The notes under the pieces were generated by a model that did not search any database, had not been told where the DNA came from, and saw nothing but the letters and a program-made list of their open reading frames with translations. Shown here in pieces: positions 1-12,800 of a stretch of 64,000 nt of DNA (position 1 is the first letter of the stretch; each line of letters opens with the position of its first letter). Made by a program: the position numbers and the translations under genes. Source of the stretch: Patiria miniata (taxonomy: Eukaryota; Echinodermata; Asteroidea; Valvatida; Asterinidae); NCBI RefSeq assembly GCF_015706575.1, contig NW_024037059.1, positions 37,051,058-37,115,057 on the forward strand. Reading direction: 5' to 3'.

Positions 1-714
1 CACTAGGTTTTTTCCCCCTTAGTTATCATTGACTTAGACAGCAGCACTTGACAAGAGATTGAAAGGGGCTCCGATGCCTAAAATCTCTTTGTGCTGAATC
101 GTGAGATGAAGCAGAGGGTTTAAAACCCCTGATTATTTCAACCTATGAAATTCAATCTATCTCACTCAAACATCAATGTAATAAATAATGAGAATTCAGT
201 ATAAGAACACATTTTTTAAATTCAGAACCATGAGGATACTTGTTCGTCTTGTAAAGATAACCTGAACACTCTAGTCACTGTAGCACCCGAAACCACCCTG
301 CCTATTACTCACTTTAGTGCCTGAAAGCGCCTAAGCGCTCTATGGCTTTATGGATTCTTCAGTAAATAAGCACAATGTAATACAATGTAGTACAGGTTCT
401 AATCGGTTAAGCAGTTAGTGAAGTGGAAACCACTTCACAACAGTTTTCAAAGGTTTCAAGTGTTACTCACAATCCTGAAAAATCCCCTTGAAGAATTGTT
501 AAGTTTGGTGGGAGGAATACCCCATAGTGATATTCCATGGAAAGCCTTTTTTTATCAGGCAGGCACTGAAACCATTCTACATGTTTGCCTTGATGGGATT
601 CAAACCCAGGCCACAGAGGTGGAAGGCGAAGAAAGTACCACTGTGCCAACCTGACTTGAAATATGTTTTCTTCTCAAATGACTATGAATTTGCTCATCTT
701 TCTTTTTTCCAAAG
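1..714. other. Intron upstream of the first visible spectraplakin exon
   Basis: No coding exon seen. It holds a reverse-oriented SINE (about 440-658) and, at about 265-395, a copy of a dispersed repeat that recurs at 6866-6978 in the same orientation (shared 'ctctatggttttat' and 'agtgtaatacaat' blocks). Confidence 0.6.
440..658 (-). mobile_element. tRNA-derived SINE, copy 3
   Basis: Read on the minus strand: a tRNA-like head with A box TGGCACAGTGG and B box GGTTTGAATCC. It continues into a body that shares 'ttcctcccacca' and 'caagggg' blocks with the copy at 37672-37915. Diverged, so an old insertion. Confidence 0.65.
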
Positions 715-843
715 GCTGAGGAGTTCCACGAGGCGGTGCACATGCTGCTGGAGTGGCTCGCCGATGCCGAACAGACCCTCAAATTCCAGGGACCATTGAG
801 TGAAGACAAGGAGATCATCCAAGATCTACTGGAAGCCCACAGG
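715..843 (+). CDS. Spectraplakin exon a (spectrin repeat)
   Basis: Acceptor ...tttccaaag, donor gtaata; 129 nt, phase 0 at both ends. Encodes [20 protein letters not shown] and onward, the start of a spectrin repeat. It aligns with the vertebrate 'LLDWLAEAEQTL' stretch just before the EF-hand module. Confidence 0.9.
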
Positions 844-3800
844 GTAATATGTCCTGTCAAATTCTATCCAAAGCGCCAAATTGAATTGGCAGCGACAAAC
901 TTGAGCAAGTTAGATTGACAAGTACGGTTAATGATAGACCAACTTCACTCGACAGACTTCACTCCAACTCAGGACAGTTGGACTACTCTAGTCTACCATT
1001 TAGCCTGGGGCAGTTTTGCTTCGCTGGTTATCAATAGCCGCGTGCATTATAATCCACAGCAGGTAGCTCAGACCAAGAAGTTTCTTGATGACGTTTGGAC
1101 TATCGTTTGACTAAAGGCATTCGCATGTTCCCATCAGTGCACAGGTGTATGTGATGTCACAAATCAACCCCAAGTCGACTATTAAATGGTCCTCATCAGA
1201 ACGTGCTCTTCCATAAAGAGGGCATTGCAAAGTTGCGATTGGTATGACATCTTGGAGATTTTTTACGAAGTTTTGAGAATTTATATTTTTGGATGTTTTT
1301 TGTTTTTCTCAGGACTTCAAGCTGAGAATCGACACCCACGAGGGACGGCTGAACGAGGCTTGTCAGCTGGGCGAGGCCATCCTGGCCAAGTGCCACCCAG
1401 ACGCTGTCACCGTCATCAAACACTGGATCACAGTACTACAAGCTAGATGGGAAGAGGTCAGTCCAACTTTCCATCTCCATAAACTAAATGTTTGCTTTGA
1501 CATCATTTGATAGGTGTTCCTGTAAACGGTCCCTGTCACCACTATGCATTCTTGTGCCGAAGTTTAATAGTTTTCTGGCTAAAGCTCCCATTTTTGCACT
1601 ATTTTATAAAATGTGGAAATGCCAAATTTTGTTTATGCGTATTGCAATCATGTGTGAAATTGTCTTTATTACCTGTGCATAACCAAAGTGAATAATGAAT
1701 ACTTCTTGAAATATACAAATAAAAAAAGTAGAGGTTCTGCCGTTTGGATCCTAGCAAGATCTTTCTCAAAAGCGAAACAGATTAATTTGTGGATCTTAGT
1801 GAGAAATAAGGAAAAATAATTACATTATTTGTTGAGTAGCTGCCCTCACTTTTTGGAAGGTAGGGGTGCAGAAGTATCCTCTTTGAAATTTTGGTGGAGA
1901 AGAGTGTATAGAATCTTTTTACTCGCCTCAAAACAGGCCTGATGAAAATTGCAAACTTTCCTTTCTACAGGTGATGAACTGGTACCAGGAGAGACAGGAC
2001 AAGCTGGAGGATGCCCTGACCAACCTGCAGGAGAACGCCGAGCTCCTGGAGAAGCTACTCAAGTGGCTGGAGCAGTCGGAGAACACCTTGCAGGAGAGGG
2101 ACACCCGGCCCACTCCCGACGACATCGATCGCATCAACAAGCTGCTGGAGGAACACCAGGTAAAATAGTCACTCATCAGTTTTATTTTCTGGTAAACGAA
2201 ACCAAGGATTCCTCAAAAGCACCATGGCACTGTAGCTCGCAAGCTTGAAGCAAACCTATAGAGAGAAGACAATGTTTAGCTTGAAAGGACTTTTTAAATG
2301 TTAAATTTGAAAAAAAAAAAAAAATTTCAAATACATCAAAAATCACCCAAACACATAAACTAAGCGAGGCTAAAGAAGACAATAAATGCAAAACGCTAGA
2401 AAAAGTAAAATATGTAACGCTGTGACATGGCAAAAGGAACAAGAATTGTAACTCGAAGCACAACATAAGCCATCACAGACACAAGTAACATTTTAAAAAC
2501 CCAGAATTCCCTTCACCTTTTGAGGACTTGCTTTTCACTCGGTACTTTTCTTCTGTTCCCCAGGCATTTGAGGATGACATGGCCACCAGGCAGTCCGAAG
2601 TCGACCGCCTGACCAAGTCCCACAAGCGCCGCCGCTCCACGGACATCGGCCCTGCCGGTATCCCAATGCTTGACCGCTCGCGCCGCGGCAAGGGCAGCCG
2701 GCCCATGAGCCGCGAGCCCAGCCCCGGCCCGGACGCCTCGCGCAACCCCCGCGTGGCCGCCCTGCACAACAAGTGGAAGCAAGTCTGGCTGATGGCCATG
2801 GAACGCAGACGCAGGCTGCAGGACGCCCTCGACAGACAAGCAGAGGTTGGTGTTTGCTTTTGTTAAATTTTGTTTAAAAGTTTTCAGCAATTTTTTTTAT
2901 TTATTTTTTTAAAGTTTATGGGTTAGCCACAGTTACATCAATTCTGCATCTGCACAAAAGCTAGTCATATAATTGGAGCATTTACAGTACTGGCCCAATA
3001 TTTTGTAACCTTTTTTTTCGTCAATTCAAGCATGGCATTGTTTTAAGTCAGCCCACTTTTTCTTACTTTCCTCCACAGCTGAAGAAGCTGAAGAACTTCA
3101 ACTTTGACGACTGGCGCCAGCGCTACGTGCGCTGGATGAGCCACAAGAAGGCTCGCGTCATGGACTTCTTCCGCAAGCTGGACCTGGACCGTGACGGCAA
3201 GCTGACTCGCAAGGAGTTCTCGGACGGAATCATCAATTCCAGTAAGTCTGACAGTCCCAGACAGTCAAAATTTAATTTGCTTTCCCTGCCATGCCTGTGT
3301 ACACAGGCTAGTCACCAACAATCAGATCACATTTGCGTTGAGCACCGTGATTTGTCAAATTCCATCAACAGACGCAAGCAGGTAACTTATCAATCACCTA
3401 CTGCCAAAGCAAAAGCTGTATCAAATTTAACATTCACGGCTAGTCAATCCTGCTTTATGTAGGCATGGGATTCCTAACGGTAAAAAACAATTTACTCAGT
3501 GAGACATTGAATTCCATATTTAAAGAGTAAAACCAGGTTTCAAATTCTCTGTCTTCTCCTCCACAGAATTCCCGACCAACCAGCTGGAGATGAACGCCGT
3601 GGTAGACATCTTTGACCGGGACGGCGACGGCTACGTGGACTACAAGGAGTTCATCGCCGCGCTGTGGCCGGAGAGGGAGAGTGGCCAGAGCCAGTCCCAC
3701 CCAGCGACTGACGCTCAGAAGATCGAAGATGAGGTAAGTCAGTTAACAAGGGGCGGGGGAGGTGCATTCTTAGCATACATGCGCGCAAACTTCAGCTTTG

Positions 3801-6800
3801 CGGAAAAGACCCTTACATAACCCACCACACTGCATGCCTTGAGAAATGATAAATACAAAACGATGCCCTTCTATTTTGAATGTACATAAAGGTTTAACAG
3901 ATTTTAGGCATATTTGCTATTTTTCCACTTGCATATCAAATAAACTTAAGAAATTGTGACATAAGTTTGTCCATCATGAAAAGACCATTTCAGAAATTTA
4001 AAAGGTGTATGTTTAACAGCCTATTAAGGCCGTACATTTTTAGGCTTCAACCAGTCTTAGAAATTTGTACATTGGCTGGTTTGAAAACGTTTTATTTTTA
4101 TATTGTGGATTTCTTTGGTCTTTAGAATACCTCACACTTTTTTAAATGGTTAACAAAACCTCCATCCCAATTATTCCCCCCCCCCCTCCCCCCAGGTGAA
4201 GCGGCAGTGCAACCTCTGCACCTGCTCCAAGAAGTTCAAGGTGCAGCGCATCGCCGAGACCAAATACCGCTTCGGCGAGTCGCAGCAGATGCGCCTGGTG
4301 CGCATCCTGCGCAGCACCGTCATGGTGCGCGTGGGCGGCGGCTGGCTGGCACTGGACGAATTCCTGGTCAAGAACGATCCTTGCAGAGGTAAGGCAATGA
4401 CACCCCCTTGTTGCAATGGACCATTCCTGTCAATCAAACAGTGGGCATTGACCAATTAGGTCACAAGTTTTGGTCAGGTGACCATGGTAGCTATGGTCAC
4501 CAAACCAGTGGGCAGGGCTTATGGCTAATTCCGGAACATCCCATTACTCTTGTGAAGTATAGTCATGGGAATTTACGAAATCACGGCTTCACGCCAGCTT
4601 TGGTTAAAGTTCCAACAATTTAATCCATCAACTTGATACATTCCAGTACAATATTGGTCTAGTATCTGATATAGACTAATCTGGCAACAGGCATTTTCTG
4701 CGGTGGCACCAGGCTCGTGTGAGTCGTGCTCCGGGCTCCTTCAACCAATTACATTATGGAGAGACAAAATACTCGTGCACAAAGCCAGTAGTTGGTGAAT
4801 TTGGTTTGAATGTGGCAGGATTTTTGGAGTGGAGACGAAGTTGGCTATACTAAAGACCAGTCATAACATGGAATTTAAAACAACAACACTTTGCGATTTG
4901 CACCTGTTGTGAGGAGGCAGCTTTAGTTGTAACACAGTATAAGGTAGCTACCTCATCTGAGACGTTTTTGTCTTCACAACATTTTATTGACAATTGACAG
5001 TAGTTTTTGGTAAAGAGTACAATTTTTGTTTCATTAACATTTTCTTGTATCCTGTTGAAAATTCCCACAAAGAAGTTTTAAGAAGCTTTGGGCCCGATAA
5101 GGGCGTGAGGGGTAAGCATGATTCTGAACGGTCATTGTGCATGCAAAAGTTTGGTTGTTTTTTTTGGAATCCCGTAACTGCAACCTTCTGAGGTTCCCCT
5201 GCCTTTACCCCTTCTTGAAGACGTTCCCTCCTGTACCACTCTGCTGGCAGTCTTACTCTCTGCTTGATCTTCTCTTTTGGAACTTAGTACCAATTCCTAG
5301 AATGGTTAAGTGAACAATATTATCCAGGAATTTTAGAACATTCCAAATATTTTCCAGTGCCTTAACAGTCCTGAATCCCCCAGTTTTAATATGATTTTTC
5401 GCACGCTCTTTGAGTCTGATAAAAAATAATGGAGTAAAGTTGAGGCTCGCAGTTAAAAAAAAAATTGTCTCTCATCAAAACGCCCCTAGAAAAGGCTGAA
5501 CTTTGCTTAAATAGGTCTCTCGCAAATGACGTCATTTTCTACAGACCAGCCATGTGCGCCAGCCTTTTTAATTTCACTTACATTACACGCTTCCGCTGCG
5601 TCGTATTTTGAACACATTTCGAGCAACAAGCACGCGTGTTTGGAACATTTTCAACACTGCACACTTGATTACGTAAAATACGCAGTTGCAGTTCTCTTAC
5701 AGCAATGGCCATCTTTGAGAGAGACATATAGTTCAAATGCATATTTAAGATGCTGGTCTAATGCTTGGGCTTGACAACTTTTCTTGCTTCGTATTTAAAT
5801 ATTTTAGTCCCTTGTATCCCCTTCCAAGGGTAATGGATATCAACTTTTATTTCTCTCAAGTATTTTTTTTCTCCATAAGTTGACATATTGCTACTCTTTA
5901 ATTCCATCAAAATTGGATTCTTCAGTTTCTGGTGATACAAAAAAAATATGAAGGACAAACTGTGTTATTCAATGACTAATTTGTTTGGTTTATTTCGAAT
6001 TTCTTTGAATGATTACATCTACAAAGTCTCAAAAGGTTGAAGGAAAAACAGGCATTGTCTAGATTTTGTTTATTGTATACATTTATTATTTGTGTTTGTA
6101 TTTAGCCAAGGGACGCACCAACGTGGAGCTGCGCGAGCAGTTCATTCTGGCCGAGGGCGTGACCCAAGGCTTGACGCCCTTCCAGTCCAGTCGAAGCCGG
6201 CGCTCTCGCTCACCATCTGAGTCCAGTACTGGAAGCGCTGGTTCCCGCAGCCTCAGCGGACCACTCATCAAGGTAGGCACACCAAAAAAAAGAAGAAGAA
6301 ATTCTCAGACTTGTATCTTATCCATCACACCCATAAATCAAGATGGGCAATTCCACGGTTACTCACGTTACATTTTTGATGTACTTTGGAGTTTCCTTGG
6401 GCTGTAATTACCTTACTGAAAAGGTTTAATAACTGTTACGAAAATGTAACGTGAGTAACCGATTTTGTGCGTCTTGTTTATCATACATAACACAGTTTTC
6501 TGAATGTCATCTTTGGTGCTTAGGTAGGTCTAGGTCTACTCTATCTACCATGGGGATAACAGTTATTAAACCTTTTCAGTAAGGTAATTTCAGCCCAAGG
6601 AAACTCAAAAGTACATCCAAAATGTAACGTGAGTAACCATGGAATTGCCCAAATGGTTATGTTGAACATCCCAAATGACTTGTTATGCAATATGTTCTTG
6701 TTATACTCCCATGTTGCTTTATTAAGTGGGTTTTTTTGTGCTGAAAAAACTGGTCATTAGTTGAGTGGTCTTGTTCTCCCAATTCATGCATTGAAATTGA

Positions 6801-9800
6801 TATTATTTTTATATCGTTCTTAATATCAATACAAGTAAAAACAAACAAACAACAGTCCTTTTTAACCCTCCAGTCACTGCACCCAAAACCGCCCTGCCTA
6901 AACGCACGAGCACTCTATGGTTTTATTGATTTTTCAGAGAATAAATACAGTGTAATACAATAATGTCCAGGTTCTTTTTGATTGTTTTTGATAAACTGTA
7001 ATACAATCTGTTTCCATGAATGGTGTTTGCAGCTGGATGCTGCGCATTGCGTCAGCGTTGATAATTTAAATTTGTGGGCTTAAGGCAAAATAGTTATGCT
7101 CCAGAGGCACAAAAGTTGACAACATTTCACTGCCAGTAAAGTTTGACACAAGTGTTGTGTGACATCATATTTGCTTATCATTGGCATATGTATGAGCCAG
7201 CCTCCCCAGCTAGTTTTTGTTGTTGAGAAAAATCCTTGTTTTTGTACAATTTTTTTCCTACTCTTCTTGTTCTTCTATTCCAAATAAATAATACACATTT
7301 TTTAAACTCTGTTTCAGATCAAAGAAAAACGGAAGGTGACAAGGCCCTGGCAAGAAGGAAGCAGCCTATCGCCAAGAAGCACAACAAGGACCTCGGCCTA
7401 CTCCAGCAGCAGCGGTGTCAAGAACGGTGACCCTACGATCAGGAAGAGCACGACCAGAGACACACACTCCGCACCCGGTGAGTAGAAGAAATAAAAACAA
7501 GACCATAACGTCATTGATGATGATTCTTGAATAAGGCTGCGCCACAGTTACATGGCTGCGGCTAGCAATCACACAGCGGCTGAAGCCACTTTCCATAGAC
7601 ATGTGCGTTACCCCTAGCCGTAGCCGAGTAATTCTGAGGCAGCCTTTACTCTATTATTTGCGATCGGCTTTCTTTTTTTTCATTTACTTGGCCAAGTTTC
7701 ACGGAGCATCTTTGTAGAAAATAGTGCCAAGCAAATTTTCTCACTCAGAAAATTCCAGCGGGGAACCAGTCACCAGCTGTATACTTTGTGTGATGTTTTG
7801 GCTGGTAACCTGTCGTTGCTAAGGCACACTTATCTGTGCTAAGCGAATGTGCGTAATACAGATCCCTAAACTTGACCTATCACACTAGAATCGCGTTAGA
7901 ATCCGTCAACGCAGCTTTTAAAATATTGTCCAATTACACGATATACAAATGGACGCAGAACGCGCAACATCTGAGACAAACAAAACTTGGGGTACAAACA
8001 TTCCATAGGGTTATCTAAGGGGCATGGCTAACTCGCAAACAGCGATAGGTCAATTGGCCCCATGGTCCTCAACGTGCAGCGGCCAGCTTTTGTTATCAGT
8101 GTAGTTGTACCATTAGTAGTAGGAAGTGTTCTAGAAGTGTGTCTAGATTCTTGGGGAACAATTACACCCAGACCAGCCATCAGAAAACCCTGATTTGTGA
8201 TTGACTAGGGGCTCCGTAACACCTGTTTTGGGTCAGTGCAATTTCCAGATGCAGGTGTACATATGAGGTTGTTTTCTCTGGTTTTTCCCCACTGTTATGC
8301 GATACTGAACTTTTCAATCTCTAAAATCCAGCCAAAAGTGCCCAAATTTGCTGCATTTTCCATGATACATCTATCTTAATAACAGTTTTCAGAAAATAAC
8401 AATTTTTTTTTTAATTCATGCCACAATCGTGCACATTAATACTTCAAGACATGATGCTATTTTGTGACAGAAACATCTTTATGAAGTAAAGAATTCTTCA
8501 CGATGCTTTCAGCGATACTTTTGTGCTATATCTCCGATTTTTTTTGCAGCTAATACTCACTCTTATAGTAACATTCATTCTATAGTACCACAATGATATC
8601 ATCATGTGATATAATATCTTTTGTATAATTTGCTTGGTTTAAGTATGCCAATACTATCATTTCATATGCCATTCCATTTTTCCTTTATTTTCCTCTATAA
8701 TACTTCATTTTAATTAGTCTGTACCTCTGTCTTTCTCTATTTGAACCTTCTTCTGTCCATGGGATCCAGATCCACTTTCACCTTTAAAGGAAGAAGCACC
8801 ACTATGCTTGGACTCTGTCTAAAAGACACACGCACACACAGGGTGAAGGGTCAATCTTTCCTCCTGCATTAAAGGGGCACTCTGGTCTGGATCAGTTTCT
8901 CATGTCCGAGATGTTAATTTATTGAAAAGACAAAAACGATGACCGTAATTATCACCACAAGGATTTGAGGTCTGAACTGTGTAAGATCAGAGTGCCTTTA
9001 AAATAATCCCCCACTGATTCAACTAAAAAAAACTCGCGCTCGCTGTGGCTTTCTCACTAACGCTGTTCTTTCCTTTTAATCTTGTTATTCGAAAAAATGG
9101 CATGGATTAACAGCCACTTAACAATATATGGCCTTTTGTATTAACCCGCAATATTTGGTTGTTCAGTTTCGTCCCAAAAAGCCGCCAAAAGAGGTGGAAT
9201 GCGCCACTAGGATTATTTGCAAAGTATGTATATGCTGCAAATTTACTTCTAGCGCCTGTTTTTAATCCATACTTTCTTTCGATTAGATTTTGACTAGATT
9301 GTTTGTAAAATCCCATTATTAGATATAATCTGCCTGGTTTGTATTGTTCGGTGTGCATCATGCCCCCCCCCCCCCCTCCCCGCCCCGAAATGTATTTGTC
9401 ACAAACTCAAATTGGATTCCTAATCCTTCGTTTGAAACTTTCACTGAACCCTCCGTTCCCAGTTCCAACATTTGAATGATTCTGTTGTTAAGCTGGCCTC
9501 AGGTCGACCTGCGAAATGCCTGCGCAACGACGGAACTAGCCTTGGTCAAGGCGTTCGTCAATAGTTTCTATGATGGTATCTGGCCCCTTAAAACATAAAC
9601 ACTAGCCGTATGTATGATCTGATACACCGTGCCCTCTGGAGACATGCACACAATAGGGAACAAAAAGATTGTATACGTCTCCACAGGGCAATTTCTATAG
9701 ATGAATACGTCTCCACAAGGTTTTCACGAAATAGATATATGGATTTTACTCAAAATCTAGGAATTTCCAAGGTGGGTTAATCTGTCGCAAATGGAAGAGT

Positions 9801-12800
9801 TTTAGAAAAGGGATAAGTCCGAATTTCAGCCAAGGAAATTAATTCTGGTTAAAATAAGAGCATTTTGAAACTACACTTTCAAACTCGAAAACTTTACTAC
9901 ACGAGAACAAAGAAATGTCTCCACAAGGATAAAAATTTCAGTATGTACATTGTATGCGCTGTACGAAGCGCAAACAGCAACCTGATGTAACTACAATATA
10001 CAAATCAGCTGGCAAAGAACGAACATTCTTTCCTCGCCAACTGATTGATCACCTTAGCCAAGGCTAGTTCCATCACGACGCAAGCAAATCGCAGGTTGAC
10101 CTTAGGCAGGCTTATATTCCTGCATATTGGAAACACCTGTTTCACGTGGTTTGCTTAATTGATGGTGAGAGCAGCTAGCAACGTGTTGTAGTTGTTGATG
10201 AAGTGTGTAGTCCCAGCCCTTTCGTATCAGTTTGTCTGTGAGATGTTTTGCTTGGGAAAAACTTTATGTTCCCTGTCGTCCCTCTAAATTTATTTACTTA
10301 AATAGTTTTCACAAGCAAAATTGTTTTTATTGAATTCAGTTTCGTTAGTCAAGTTTATTTAGCAAAGTCAAAGAATGTATTTCATTTTTTTCCCCATACA
10401 CTGTAGATTTTTATTTTCCGTCTACTTTATGTCATTTTTTAAGCCTCCTTCACTTCTGCCTTTTGGCACAAAAGTCAAGACCTCAAGGGATGTATTAAGG
10501 GAGGAAAAAAAAATCAAGCACATTAAGATTCTTCTACGTCCTCCACGTATCAACAAATTCTCTTGAAGATGTCGGAGTATCTGTAAATGCTTTTAAGCCA
10601 TTAGGCTTTATCTGCCCCACGCGAGTCTGGAGTTGAATAGATATCAAGGCTTCCTCAACCTTCCGTCGTGGGTTGTCCAGCCTCGCTGAATAGATGGCTT
10701 CTGTCAGTGCCACAATCTCCCCCACTTTGTTGCCATGGCAATTGGCCTGCTGGGCTGCATCAGCTCTCTACGATGATGCGTCGCACGAATTGATATTATT
10801 TTATTGTTTGTATCAGCCAATAGGGACATTTGTGCTTAGATAATTGGTCTTTATTCCTTTTTTCCTTTTTAAATTTATTTTATTCCATTTTTTTCCCTTT
10901 GTTATCTCACATTACGAAGCTATGAAGAATTATTCATGCCGATAGTGATAAGGTATTTCCAATATTGATTCTAATTGAGAAAAAAAAATGAAAAAACCAT
11001 CCAAAGTAATTTAAACCAGACGTACATTTAAATCAAGCAAAACATAGTACATGTGAATTTGAAATGTGATGTTTTTTTTATTCGTATCAGTCGTTTTTTA
11101 AAAATAGTTCTCCGGGAGTTGTTAATCATACAACCAAATGGAAATAGTTAGCAAATCAGTTTATTAATCATTGACCTAGCCCAGGAGGTTCCGTGTTTAA
11201 TTTCAAATTCCTTCGTATTTTACTTATTTATTTTTTTTGGGGGGGGGGGAGGGGATAGAATTTATTTTTTGGATCGTGCAAATCACTGTACAGTTCTCGG
11301 CAGTGGCAATATAACTTGATTTGCATCGAGGTCTGTGGACGGCCAGCGAGCGATAGGCCCGGGCCCCCAAGGATGGAGATTTGATTAAACTGCATCAAAA
11401 TGAAATTACTTTTGATAGGACACAGAACAAACACAATAAAGTCGTGTTAAATTGGTCGACTGCCAAAAGAGACATGCATTATGCATCGGCCATTCGTCTC
11501 TTCTTTTTTTTTTTTTTTCTTTTTTCATTTCAGTCAGGCATTGATAATGGTGACATTGACGGTTTTTCTCTATAGAAATGTTAAGTTGAAAAGATTTTTT
11601 GCTTCAGATTCTGTTGCCAGAGATAGGGATAAGAACTTTGTCTATAGATTAAATATTCAGATATAATATATTTATAAGAATGGCAGATTCAGATAAGAAA
11701 TATTCCTTGCCCATATCTGTACTAAAGAGAGATATTTAATTTGCTAGATATTGGGTTTTATCTCTGGTGTTGTTTTGGTTGGCTAAATAATATTCCAGAA
11801 ATTTTGGAGCATGGATTGTATTTAAAATTCTTCCTGCTGCAGGAGGTCGTGGTTATGACAGACATGACTTCAAGGATAGTAGTAATATAATTTTAAATTG
11901 GATAGCAATGTTATACTTGGAAGTATAACAAATGGTTTTGTGAAGTGTCTCTTGCCAGATTATGAAACAGACTTGAGTACAACGAACTAGTGATTTTGTC
12001 TGACAAAATGAAGCATTCCTTATAAAATATTACAGACTTCAAGGCAGGTTTATTTTTATTATAATCTGGGTAGTCCTTGCTAGATTGGGATCTGAGCAGT
12101 CTAGCCAATTTTTTTTTTCTTTAGATTTCTGAAGTGTCTTCTTGGAAGTATAACAAAAGGCTATGTGTAGTGTCTCTTACCAAATTACGAAATGGGCTTG
12201 AGTACAACGGACTAGTGATTTAGTACATGAATCAGATTTGCGTTGTCCGACAAAATGAAGCATTCCTCATAAAATATTGCAGACTTCAAGGCAGTATTAT
12301 TTTTATTATAATTTTGGGTAGTCGTTGCTAAATTGAGATGTGAGCAGTCTAGCCAATTATTTTTTTTTTTAGATTTCTGAAGCTCTACGATATTAACAAC
12401 AATAGGAGTAGGCAGGAGTAGGTGTACAAACATACACAAATTCTGTTTATTATTTTTAAGAGGATATAGTGCACTTTGCATTTCGGTGTTATTTACTCGA
12501 ACAAACATCACTGAAATTTAACATATGTATGCGAGGCCATGCGTTCCCAACTTCATTATGAGCCTGAAATGAGATCCCTAATGCATTCAATTTGTCCAAA
12601 TAAGACGTCTAATAAAAAATTCCCCAGGCGCTGATGGACGGGCAAACAATAGGTCCAGGCCAGGCAAATGTTGAAGAGCAAATTGGCTGAGATGTGTGTT
12701 TGAATACCTACGGGAATACGCGACTAGGGGCATAGGATATACTGTAGAATGGAAACTAAAAAGGTTTTTTTTTTTAAATGACGGCACGTTAAGGAATTGT

